From assembly GCA_016868375.1 (NCBI GenBank), contig VGHA01000008.1:1-55402 (forward strand): a DNA stretch of 55,402 nt. The letters are read 5' to 3'. Source of the stretch: Betaproteobacteria bacterium. Its GTDB lineage: Bacteria > Pseudomonadota > Gammaproteobacteria > Burkholderiales > Burkholderiaceae_E. Position 1 is the first letter of the stretch. Every line of letters begins with the position of its first letter. The notes under the pieces are model-generated. The model did not search any database. It was not told the DNA's origin and was given only the letters and a program-made list of their open reading frames with translations. Positions 8,104 to 15,838 of this stretch are shown here, piece after piece. Made by a program: the position numbers and the translations under genes.

Positions 8104-10131
8104 ATGACGCCTTCTGAAGTTGCCCGCGCCCACGCCCGCGCGCTCGTCAACGAACACGCTCGAGCCTCGCGCTTTCCGCGGCTGTTCTCGCCGATTGCAC
8201 TGGGCGCGCAAACCAGCAAGAACCGGGTGATGCGCGTGGCCACCACGTCGAACCTGGCCGAACAGGGGCGGGTCGGCCCCAAGATGCTCGCGTTCTATCG
8301 AACGGTCGCCGAGGGCGGCGCGGGCGTGATTGTGAGCGAGGCCACCCGGCTGCACCCACTTGAAGGCGTGGTGCCGCACGCGCTGCCGCTGTTTGATCCG
8401 GGCGTCATTCCGGGATTACGCCAAATCAGCGACGCCATTCATGAGCAGGGCGCGCTCTTCATCGTGCAACTGAACCAGGGTGGGCGCCAGCACCTGAGCC
8501 GCCGCGTGCCCACGCTAGTGGCGCCCTCCGAGATTGCCTGTCCGCGAAGCGGCGGCACACCCCACGCGCTGTCCACGCGCGAGGTCGGCGAGATGGTCGA
8601 AAACTTTGTTGCTGCCGCAGTGAACGCGCGCGACGCGGAGGCCGACGGCGTCGAGATTCACGGCGCGCAGGGCCACCTGATCGGTCAGTTCGCCTCGCCG
8701 TTCAGCAACACCCGCGACGATCGCTACGGGGGCAGCCTCGAGAACCGGATGCGCTTTGCGCTGGAAATCATCGAAGGCGCGCGTCGGCGACTGGGCGATA
8801 GCGCAGTGATCGGCTACCGGATGGGCGTTGAGGAGTTCACCGCGGGCGGCGTAACGGTAGAACTGGCCTGCGAAGCGGCGGCGTTTCTCGCACGAAGCGG
8901 CCTGATCAACTATGTATCGCTCAGCCAGGGCAACTTCAACACCATTGAAACGCATCTTCCCGATCGCCATTGGCCGCAGGTCACCTACCGGGATATCCAG
9001 CGCCAGATCAAGCAAGCGGTTGGCGACCTGGTCGTGGTCCAGAGCACCCGGATTCAGATCCCCGAGCAGGCCGAGGACATCCTGACCGCGGGCGATGGCG
9101 ACATGATTGGTCTGTGCCGTGCGCTGCTGGTTGACCCCGAATGGCCTCGCAAGGCGCGCACCGGGCGCGAGAGCGAGATTCGTCGATGCATCGCCTGCAA
9201 TCAGTGCTGGGACTGGATCACCGGACCGGATCCGGTGGGCTGCGCCACCAATCCGGTTGCTGGTCGCGAACACCAGCTCGGGCGTCTGAAGCCAGCTGCG
9301 CATCGGCGCCGCGTCGCCGTCATCGGCGGTGGACCCGCCGGACTCGAGGCCGCCAGAATCGCAGCCGAGCGCGGCCATCACGTCACGCTGTTTGAGAAAA
9401 GCGCCATCCTGGGCGGCAAGATGGCGCATGCGCCAGGGCTGCCACACGGGGCCGAACTGAAGCATCTGCTCGACTTTCTGATTCCAGCGGTCAGGCGTCT
9501 GCCGGTACACATCAAGTTTGAATCCAGCCCTGATGCGCAATCTCTGATCGCAGACGGCTTTGAGGCATTTGTCGTGGCCACTGGCGCCCAACCGATTGCC
9601 CCCGCACTTGAGGGTGACCACTCCGTTCCTGTCGTTGCGGTCGCCGGGCCCGATGATCTCGCGGCACTCGATCGTGATGGCAGTGCGCTGGTGGTCATGG
9701 ACGAGGACGGCTATTTCTGGGGCTCCGCCGCGGCCGAAGCGGCGTTGCAGCTTGCATCCCGGCGTGGCCAGACACTGCACGTGGTCACGCGCTTCTTTGA
9801 AATGTTTCGTGAACTGCCCATGGTCTCGCGCATCGCGGCGCTGCGGGCGCTTGACCTCGGCGGTGCGGTGTTGCACACCTCGATGGCGGTGGTGGGCAGC
9901 CGCCAGGGTGCGGCCATGCTGCGCCACTACCTGACCGGACGCGAGCTGGTGATCGCAGATGCCGCGGGCATCGTCTGGGCGGGCCGACAGGAGGCGCGCG
10001 GCGGCCCGCTTTATGAACGGCTTCGCGAGCTCGGCTTCGAAACCACCACCTGGATCGCTGGCGATGCTTTCGCGCCGCGACGGCTTCCCAACGCACTGGT
10101 CGAGGCGCACACTGCGGCCCGCCAGATCTGA
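8104..10131 (+). CDS. FMN/FAD/4Fe-4S oxidoreductase of the trimethylamine dehydrogenase / 2,4-dienoyl-CoA reductase family
   Basis: A 675-residue flavoenzyme with three parts: an Old-Yellow-Enzyme TIM barrel for FMN (about 20-350; DGVEIHGAQGHLIGQF with the His used for substrate and VGLC-like DMIGLCRALLVDPEWP), a 4Fe-4S cluster site (CIACNQC...C, spacing C-x2-C-x2-C-x11-C, near 362-380), and a C-terminal dinucleotide-binding half (VAVIGGGPAGLEAARIA near 404). The Cys spacing equals that of trimethylamine dehydrogenase rather than the C-x2-C-x3-C pattern usual in FadH. The family reduces conjugated enoyl substrates or N-demethylates amines; which one applies here is not decidable. ATG 8104 lacks a clear ribosome binding site. 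It heads a three-gene run with the GlcG-like and sodB genes. Confidence 0.83.
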   Translation: MTPSEVARAHARALVNEHARASRFPRLFSPIALGAQTSKNRVMRVATTSNLAEQGRVGPKMLAFYRTVAEGGAGVIVSEATRLHPLEGVVPHALPLFDPGVIPGLRQISDAIHEQGALFIVQLNQGGRQHLSRRVPTLVAPSEIACPRSGGTPHALSTREVGEMVENFVAAAVNARDAEADGVEIHGAQGHLIGQFASPFSNTRDDRYGGSLENRMRFALEIIEGARRRLGDSAVIGYRMGVEEFTAGGVTVELACEAAAFLARSGLINYVSLSQGNFNTIETHLPDRHWPQVTYRDIQRQIKQAVGDLVVVQSTRIQIPEQAEDILTAGDGDMIGLCRALLVDPEWPRKARTGRESEIRRCIACNQCWDWITGPDPVGCATNPVAGREHQLGRLKPAAHRRRVAVIGGGPAGLEAARIAAERGHHVTLFEKSAILGGKMAHAPGLPHGAELKHLLDFLIPAVRRLPVHIKFESSPDAQSLIADGFEAFVVATGAQPIAPALEGDHSVPVVAVAGPDDLAALDRDGSALVVMDEDGYFWGSAAAEAALQLASRRGQTLHVVTRFFEMFRELPMVSRIAALRALDLGGAVLHTSMAVVGSRQGAAMLRHYLTGRELVIADAAGIVWAGRQEARGGPLYERLRELGFETTTWIAGDAFAPRRLPNALVEAHTAARQI

Positions 10132-10158
10132 TCAACCCCTCACGCAAAGGAGATCCTG

Positions 10159-10584
10159 ATGAGCCTGGTCAAACGCACGATCGACGCGGTAAGCGTTCGC
10201 AGAATGATGGACGCCGCGATCGAAAAGTCCACCGCGATGAACAAAGCGATGTGCATCGCCATTACCAACGAAGCGGGTCAGCTGAAGGCCTTCCATGCCA
10301 TGGACGGCGCGCCGCACCTGTCGATCGATATCGCGCAGAACAAGGCCTGGACCGCAAGCTCGTTCGGCATTGCCACGCATACCTGGTTTGATTTCATCAA
10401 GAACGATCCGCCGCTTCTGGCTGGCATCACGCACACGCCGCGGCTGGTGGTCTTTGGCGGGGGCTACCCCATCATTGAGAACGGCCAGATGATCGGTGCG
10501 ATCGGCGTGAGCGGCGGCCACTACTCCGAAGATATGGAGGTCGCTCGCGCGGCGCTCGATGCCATCAACGCACCGGTTCAGTAA
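10159..10584 (+). CDS. GlcG/HbpS family (DUF336) heme-binding-like protein
   Basis: A 141-residue GlcG/HbpS domain protein covering the whole family fold: ITNEAGQLKAFHAMDGAP in the first half and GGGYPIIENGQMIGAIGVSGG in the second are typical. Characterised relatives include the heme-degrading or redox-sensing HbpS of Streptomyces, and PduO-C-like corrinoid or heme binders, while many others are unassigned genes of catabolic operons. ATG 10159 has AGGAG 8 bases upstream. It lies 27 bases after the flavoenzyme and 3 bases before sodB, so the three are probably co-transcribed. No signal peptide is visible. Confidence 0.85.
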   Translation: MSLVKRTIDAVSVRRMMDAAIEKSTAMNKAMCIAITNEAGQLKAFHAMDGAPHLSIDIAQNKAWTASSFGIATHTWFDFIKNDPPLLAGITHTPRLVVFGGGYPIIENGQMIGAIGVSGGHYSEDMEVARAALDAINAPVQ

Positions 10585-10587
10585 TCA

Positions 10588-11175
10588 ATGGAACTCACGC
10601 TTGCGCCGCTGCCCTGGGCGATCGACGCGCTGGAGCCGCATCTGTCGGCGGAATCCATGCGCTTTCACTATGGCAGGCATCACCAGAACTACGTCACCCA
10701 GCTGAACCGCCTGGTCCAGGGGACCGAGTTCCACGATCGCCCGCTCGAGACCATCGTGCGTGAATCGCGCGGCGCCATCTTCAACAACGCCGCTCAGATC
10801 TGGAACCACACGTTCTACTGGTCCAGCATGTGCCCGGGTGGAGGCGGCGCACCCGAAGGCCGGCTGCTCGAGTCCATCGAGCAGCAGTTCGGGTCATTTG
10901 CCGGGTTTCGCGAAGCGTTCGTCAAGCGCGCCACCGGAAACTTCGGTGCGGGCTGGACCTGGCTCGTGAAGCGGCGCACCGGCGAAGTTGCCATCATCAA
11001 CACCGCCAACGCCGAGACGCCACTGGTGTCAGCGCATCGGCCGCTGATCACGATTGATGTCTGGGAACATGCCTACTACATCGACTACCGCAATGGCCGC
11101 CAGCGCTTTGTCGAGGCTTTTCTAGATCATCTGGTCAACTGGCGGTTTGCGCAGCAAAACTTCGAGGCGGGCTGA
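10588..11175 (+). CDS. sodB: Superoxide dismutase, iron type
   Basis: A 195-residue Fe/Mn superoxide dismutase converting superoxide to oxygen and hydrogen peroxide. Metal ligands can be seen: His in RFHYGRHHQNYV (near 27), His in IWNHTFYW (near 74), and Asp and His in DVWEHAYYIDYRN (near 157-161). The Gln just before IWNHTFYW and the NFGAGWTWLV segment are features of the iron enzymes, so FeSOD is favoured over MnSOD. It starts 3 bases after the GlcG-like stop and ends at a hairpin. Confidence 0.92.
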   Translation: MELTLAPLPWAIDALEPHLSAESMRFHYGRHHQNYVTQLNRLVQGTEFHDRPLETIVRESRGAIFNNAAQIWNHTFYWSSMCPGGGGAPEGRLLESIEQQFGSFAGFREAFVKRATGNFGAGWTWLVKRRTGEVAIINTANAETPLVSAHRPLITIDVWEHAYYIDYRNGRQRFVEAFLDHLVNWRFAQQNFEAG

Positions 11176-11178
11176 ACC

Positions 11179-11211
11179 CCACTGAGACGGCCTTGTCGGC
11201 TATCTCAGTGG
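11179..11211. terminator. Hairpin between convergent sodB and phoX
   Basis: CCACTGAGA (11179-11187) pairs perfectly with TCTCAGTGG (11203-11211), with a small GCC/GGC helix in the loop. A short T-rich tail (GCTCTTTA) follows on the plus strand. Confidence 0.6.
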
Positions 11212-11224
11212 TGCTCTTTATCGC

Positions 11225-13507
11225 TTATCGCCCAACCACACCGCCATCGGTCCGGGTGATCACGATGGTGGCCGAGCGCGGCCGCCCCGCCGGACCATAG
11301 GTCGTGGCGGTCGACGTGGTGCCGTTGCCGGGCCACTGGCTCTCGAACGAGAAGGTGGGGTTGCTGCCGAGCGCCGCCGTGTTCTCGCCCGGGTGCTGAA
11401 TGTTCACAAACAGCGCCTTGCCGTCGGCGCTTTCAGCAACGCCCGTGATCTCGGCGCCTTTCGGACCCACCAGGAATCGCTTCAGACGCGCTTCGCCAAG
11501 CAGTCCGCCGACAAAGGTTTCCTGCGTGGCGGTTGAGCCCGATAGCGAATTGGTGATGGTCACCTTCGCGCCATCGCCCACCGCTCCGGGAACAGCCGCC
11601 AGCAGCATGCAGTTGGTCTCATCGGTGAAGGCGCCGTCGTCGGTCTCGATCCAGAGAATGCCGGTGGCCTGGCTGAACCAGAGGCCATCGGGCGAGGACA
11701 ACGCGTTGTTCGCCGACAGGTTTGACACGTTGACGTTGGTCGAGTCCATGTCCTCTTCGGCACCAAACAGGAAGATGTCCCATTTGAAGGTGGTGGCGGT
11801 GGCAAGATCGCCGGTTTCACGGAAGCGGATGATGTGACCATTGGGATTGCCCGAGCCCTTCACACCATCCGGGTCCGCGTACGCGCGCGGATTAGCGGCG
11901 TCGGTAGTTCCCGGCTTCCGATTGGTCGAGTTGTTATTGGTAAGGCAGAAATACACCTCGCCATTGGCGGGGTTGACCGCCCCCCACTCCGGGCGATCCA
12001 TCTTGGTTGCTCCCACCGCATCGGCGGCGATGCGGGTGTGCACATACACCTCAGCCTGATTGGCGAAGGCAAACGCGCTGTAGGTGCGGATAGCGGGCGC
12101 GTCGTAGGAGAGCTCCAGCCATTGGCCCGTACCGTCAGCATTGAACTTGGCAACATACAGCTTGCCCTCGTCCAGATATTTGTTGCCGGCCGCCATGCCG
12201 CCACCGGCGTCCGAGGCCGACCAGCTAGCTGCCGTCACAAACTTGTAGATGTATTCGTTACGCGAGTCGCAGCCCATGTAGAAGGCGAGCGGCTGGCCTG
12301 CGCGGGGAATGCTGTAAACGGAAGCCTCATGCGCGAAACGGCCCATCGCCACGCGCTTGGCCGGCCGCGACGTCGCATCTGCGGGATCGATCTCGAGGTT
12401 GTAGCCAAAGGTGTGGGGCTCGTTGCGAAAGTCATTGGCTGCAGCGGCGCCGCCTGCTGCGATGTTCCAGCGCTCGAAGCGCATGTCGCCGGTGTCGGCG
12501 GGGGTATACCAGCCTTGACCCGTCCGGCGGCCTGCCGCCCCAGCCGGCGCGGTGGTTGCAACGCCATAACGGGTGCGCGAGGCCATCAGCTTGGTGTCAG
12601 TGGGCACCGTCGCGCCCGCCGGCATGTTGAAATAAAACGCCCAATTTTCTTCGCAGGTGAGCATCGTGCCCCAGGGCGTACGCCCGGAGCCACAGTTGTT
12701 GAGCGTGCCGCGCGCCGTGGTTCCTTTCGGATCAAACTTGGTTGCAAACAGCTGGCGGATTCCATCCAGATGGGCAGCGGGTCCGCGCACATCCACCACG
12801 GTGTTGGGGGTGACGCGGCGGTTCAGAGGCGCATCAAGCTTGTAGCCTGTGATCGCGCCATTGGTGATGTTCAGCTCAACCACCGATACGCCGTGATGAT
12901 TGATTTCCTTGTCCACCTCAAGCGCGGGCCGAACGCCGTCGTCCCAGGCGCCAAACTGACTGAACTTCTGACCGGTCTTGGCACCGGACGTCTGTCCGTT
13001 GGGATGAAAGAAATGCGCGTCAGCCGAGCTCTCGTGATTCACCGCCAGCACCGCACGCGCAGTGGCAGTCGTGGTCACCTTGCCATTTGCGTCCAGGTAG
13101 AACATCTCCATGCCGTCGTGGTGATCACCGATTCGGCGCGACCAGTCGTCGGCTTCAAGACCGGCATTGCCGTAAGCGGTTTCAGTGCTGAAGAGCCGGT
13201 CGCCCGTGGCATGAATGACGCGGGCGGTATAGCCCGTGGGAACCACCACCGTATCAAGCACGCTCTTGGTCACCGGCGTGAATTTGAGCTGGGCTGCCGA
13301 TAGCGGCTCGGCGAGCATCTTCAGGCCACCCTCATCGCTGCTTGCGCAGCCGCTGACCGCAGGCAGCACGGTTGCCGCGGACAGCCCTACGCCCCGGCGC
13401 AACAGCGCCCGACGCGAGGGATCCGCCAGGCCGCGCGCAAGCACGTCCTGAAAATGTTCGTTGTTCGACGTGTTTTCAATGGGCATCGAGTCACTGTGTG
13501 TCGTCAT
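11225..13507 (-). CDS. phoX: PhoX family alkaline phosphatase, Tat-exported
   Basis: A 760-residue DUF839/PhoX protein, the calcium-iron phosphomonoesterase that releases phosphate from organic esters outside the cytoplasm. The N-terminus has the twin-arginine segment SRRALLRRG (residues 31-39), a hydrophobic stretch and VSGC, so export by Tat, possibly as a lipoprotein anchored at Cys54, is likely. The body shows PhoX-type blocks such as VNHESSADAHFFH, LNNCGSGRTPWGTMLTCEEN and YMGCDSRNEYIYKF. ATG 13507 has AGGAG 8 bases upstream. It lies downstream of ppk on the same strand, which fits phosphate-starvation control; a weak Pho-box-like repeat lies just upstream. Confidence 0.88.
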   Translation of the reverse strand: MTTHSDSMPIENTSNNEHFQDVLARGLADPSRRALLRRGVGLSAATVLPAVSGCASSDEGGLKMLAEPLSAAQLKFTPVTKSVLDTVVVPTGYTARVIHATGDRLFSTETAYGNAGLEADDWSRRIGDHHDGMEMFYLDANGKVTTTATARAVLAVNHESSADAHFFHPNGQTSGAKTGQKFSQFGAWDDGVRPALEVDKEINHHGVSVVELNITNGAITGYKLDAPLNRRVTPNTVVDVRGPAAHLDGIRQLFATKFDPKGTTARGTLNNCGSGRTPWGTMLTCEENWAFYFNMPAGATVPTDTKLMASRTRYGVATTAPAGAAGRRTGQGWYTPADTGDMRFERWNIAAGGAAAANDFRNEPHTFGYNLEIDPADATSRPAKRVAMGRFAHEASVYSIPRAGQPLAFYMGCDSRNEYIYKFVTAASWSASDAGGGMAAGNKYLDEGKLYVAKFNADGTGQWLELSYDAPAIRTYSAFAFANQAEVYVHTRIAADAVGATKMDRPEWGAVNPANGEVYFCLTNNNSTNRKPGTTDAANPRAYADPDGVKGSGNPNGHIIRFRETGDLATATTFKWDIFLFGAEEDMDSTNVNVSNLSANNALSSPDGLWFSQATGILWIETDDGAFTDETNCMLLAAVPGAVGDGAKVTITNSLSGSTATQETFVGGLLGEARLKRFLVGPKGAEITGVAESADGKALFVNIQHPGENTAALGSNPTFSFESQWPGNGTTSTATTYGPAGRPRSATIVITRTDGGVVGR

Positions 13508-13550
13508 GTCGCAAACTCCTGAATAGGTTGCGACAGTGTCGAAACGCTAT

Positions 13551-13568
13551 GTGACGCCGCTGTGAAAA
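13551..13568 (-). promoter_or_regulatory. Weak Pho-box-like direct repeat upstream of phoX
   Basis: On the minus strand TTTTCAC and GCGTCAC repeat with the 11-base period of PhoB half-sites, 44 bases ahead of the phoX start. Only about 11 of 18 positions match the Pho-box consensus, so this is tentative. Confidence 0.22.
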
Positions 13569-13622
13569 TTAAATGAAGAATCGATGACAGCGCGGCAGCG
13601 CCCGCGCCCCGCTCATCCGAGA

Positions 13623-15731
13623 TCAGGCGGAGAGCCTTCGCATAAGCTCAAGCTGCGAGTGGTAACCCCGACGACGCCCCCGGGGCGCGCTTCTGCGGTA
13701 GCTGCCATCGGCCTCCATCAGCCAGGCGTCAGCATTGTCACCAAGATGAACGGTAATGGCCTCAGCGATGACACGCTCTTTCAGCTTTGCATCGCGCACG
13801 GGAAACGCAACCTCAACGCGCCGCAGCAGATTGCGATCCATCCAATCAGCCGAGGACAACCACACGGCCGGGTCGCCGGCGTTGTGAAATACATAAACCC
13901 GGCTGTGTTCCAGGAAGCGTCCAACCACCGAGCGCACGCGAATGTTGTCGCTGAGGCCCGGTACGCCTGGCCGCAGTGCGCAAACACCGCGAACGATCAG
14001 ATCAATCTGCGCCCCCGCCGCACTGGCTTCGTAGAGGGCATCGATGACCTGCTGCGACAACAGCGCGTTGATCTTGGCTGAAATCGCAGCGGGCTGCCCC
14101 GCCTTCGCATGCTCGATTTCGCGACGGATCGACTCAAGCACCATCTCAAGCAGTGTGAACGGCGACTGCGCAATGACCCGCAGCCGGCCGCGTTCGCCCA
14201 GACCCGTGAGCCTTTGAAACACCTGATGCACGTCCGCGCAGATGTCGGGCTCTGCGGTAAAAAGACCAAAGTCTTCGTACAGTCGCGCGGTGCGCGGGTG
14301 ATAGTTGCCCGTGCCCAGATGGACATAGCGGCGAAGCACCGTCTGGCCGTTGCGGCTGCGCTCGCGACGCAGCACCATCGCCATCTTGGCGTGCGTCTTG
14401 TGACCCACCACGCCGTACACCACATGCGCGCCAACCTGCTCGAGCCGGGCCGCCCAGTTGATGTTGGTGAGCTCATCAAACCGAGCCATCAGCTCCACCA
14501 CCACGGTAACTTCTTTGCCGGCGCGGGCAGCCTCAATCAGCGCCTGCATCAGTGCCGAGTCGTCGCCGGTTCGATAAACCGTCTGTTTGATGGCGACCAC
14601 ATCGGGGTCGCGCGCCGCACTGGTGAGAAACCGCATGACCGGCGCGAATGATTCATAGGGATGATGAATCAGGATGTCGTGTTTGCGAATGGCTGCAAAC
14701 AGATCCCGGCCCCTCAGCGGTGCGGCAATCGGTGGCTCGAACGCGGGAAAGAGCAGGTCAGGCCGATTGGCAAGACTGATGACCTGCTGCAGCCGCACCA
14801 GGTTCACTGGCCCTCGAGAGCGATAACAGTCGCGCTCTCCAAGCTCAAATTCTTTCAACAGCCGCGCGACCAGTCGCTCGGGGGCGTCGGCCGACACCTC
14901 CAGCCGCACCTCATCGCCAAACTGCCGCTGCAGCAACTCGCCCTGCAGCGCCTTGCGCAGGTCGGTCACTTCCTCGTCGTCGACGAACAGGTCGCTGTTG
15001 CGTGTGAGCCTGAACTGATGCACCTCCCGAACCGTCATGCCGGGAAAGAGCCTCCCAACAAAGCCCTGCACGATCGAAGTAAGGAGCATCATTCCGTGCG
15101 GATGACCCGATACCTCAGGCGGCACGGCCAGTACGCGCGGCAGCGCGCGCGGCGCCTGAACGATCGCAATGCCCGCACGACGGCCGAACGCATCCTCGCC
15201 ATCCAGTTCAACAATGAAGTTGAGGCTCTTGTTCAGAATGCGCGGGAAGGGGTGGGCCGGGTCGAGCGCGATGGGTGTCAGAAGCGGCTCAATCTCGCGA
15301 TCAAACACCTCGCTCGCCCACCCGCGCTGCGCATCGTTCCAGTCAACCATCAGATGAATGACGATACCTTCGGCCACCAGCAGCGGCTTCAACGTATCGT
15401 TTAACAACGTGTATTGCCGATCGACCAGTGTGCGGGCGGCCTGTGCAATGGCATCCAGACTGGCCGACGCGGCCGCTGAATCGTCGCGTCCGAGGCGCAC
15501 AATCTGCTGCAGTTCGGCCACCCGAATCTCAAACAATTCGTCGAGATTGTTGCTGACGATCGTGACGTAGCGAAACCGCTCCAGGAGCGGAACGCCCGCA
15601 TCATCGGCCATGGCGAGCACCCGCTCGTTAAAGCGCAGAATGCCTTGCTCGCGATTGAGCAGCCTGCTGCCAGGCTCTGACAAGAGCGGGTCCATGACGG
15701 TATCGCCTGTGGTGATGCCTTTTTTACCCAT
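13623..15731 (-). CDS. ppk1: Polyphosphate kinase 1
   Basis: A PPK1 of about 700 residues, which polymerises the gamma-phosphate of ATP into polyphosphate. It has the N and H domains (LLNREQGILRFNERVLAMA at about 22; FVDDEEVTDLRKALQGEL) and the two C-terminal PLD-like domains. The phosphorylated histidine lies in GVVGHKTHAKMAMV and the second catalytic region in FHNAGDPAVWLSSADWMDRN. The farthest ATG is 15731 (702 residues), but the Pho box at 15756-15773 would place the transcript start close to that ATG, so ATG 15695 (690 residues, MDPLLSEPGSRLLN) may be the real start. It is divergent from ppx, the polyphosphate-degrading partner, and followed by phoX. Confidence 0.93.
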   Translation of the reverse strand: MGKKGITTGDTVMDPLLSEPGSRLLNREQGILRFNERVLAMADDAGVPLLERFRYVTIVSNNLDELFEIRVAELQQIVRLGRDDSAAASASLDAIAQAARTLVDRQYTLLNDTLKPLLVAEGIVIHLMVDWNDAQRGWASEVFDREIEPLLTPIALDPAHPFPRILNKSLNFIVELDGEDAFGRRAGIAIVQAPRALPRVLAVPPEVSGHPHGMMLLTSIVQGFVGRLFPGMTVREVHQFRLTRNSDLFVDDEEVTDLRKALQGELLQRQFGDEVRLEVSADAPERLVARLLKEFELGERDCYRSRGPVNLVRLQQVISLANRPDLLFPAFEPPIAAPLRGRDLFAAIRKHDILIHHPYESFAPVMRFLTSAARDPDVVAIKQTVYRTGDDSALMQALIEAARAGKEVTVVVELMARFDELTNINWAARLEQVGAHVVYGVVGHKTHAKMAMVLRRERSRNGQTVLRRYVHLGTGNYHPRTARLYEDFGLFTAEPDICADVHQVFQRLTGLGERGRLRVIAQSPFTLLEMVLESIRREIEHAKAGQPAAISAKINALLSQQVIDALYEASAAGAQIDLIVRGVCALRPGVPGLSDNIRVRSVVGRFLEHSRVYVFHNAGDPAVWLSSADWMDRNLLRRVEVAFPVRDAKLKERVIAEAITVHLGDNADAWLMEADGSYRRSAPRGRRRGYHSQLELMRRLSA

Positions 15732-15755
15732 GGGTTGTGATCATGGTCGGCAACA

Positions 15756-15773
15756 ATGACAGTTTGATGACCA
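15756..15773 (-). promoter_or_regulatory. Pho box (PhoB site) between ppk and ppx
   Basis: Read on the minus strand the site is TGGTCATCAAACTGTCAT, which matches the E. coli Pho-box consensus (two CTGTCAT half-sites 11 bases apart) at 15 of 18 positions; the half-site nearer ppk is perfect. Its orientation and place fit the -35 region of a ppk promoter. An isolated half-site CTGTCATA lies at 15797-15804 on the plus strand in front of ppx. Confidence 0.62.
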
Positions 15774-15838
15774 CTCGCCACGCTTTCGTCAATGCGCTGT
15801 CATACTCGCGCCCGATCATTCTCAAGGTATCGTCGTTG

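Noticed and set aside
8515..10110. 531-codon open frame on the minus strand
   Set aside because: It is antisense to the TMADH-like flavoenzyme, whose motifs are certain. Its translation has no recognisable domain and reflects high GC codon use.
11834..13303. 489-codon open frame on the plus strand
   Set aside because: It is antisense to phoX and shows no domain; a GC-driven shadow.
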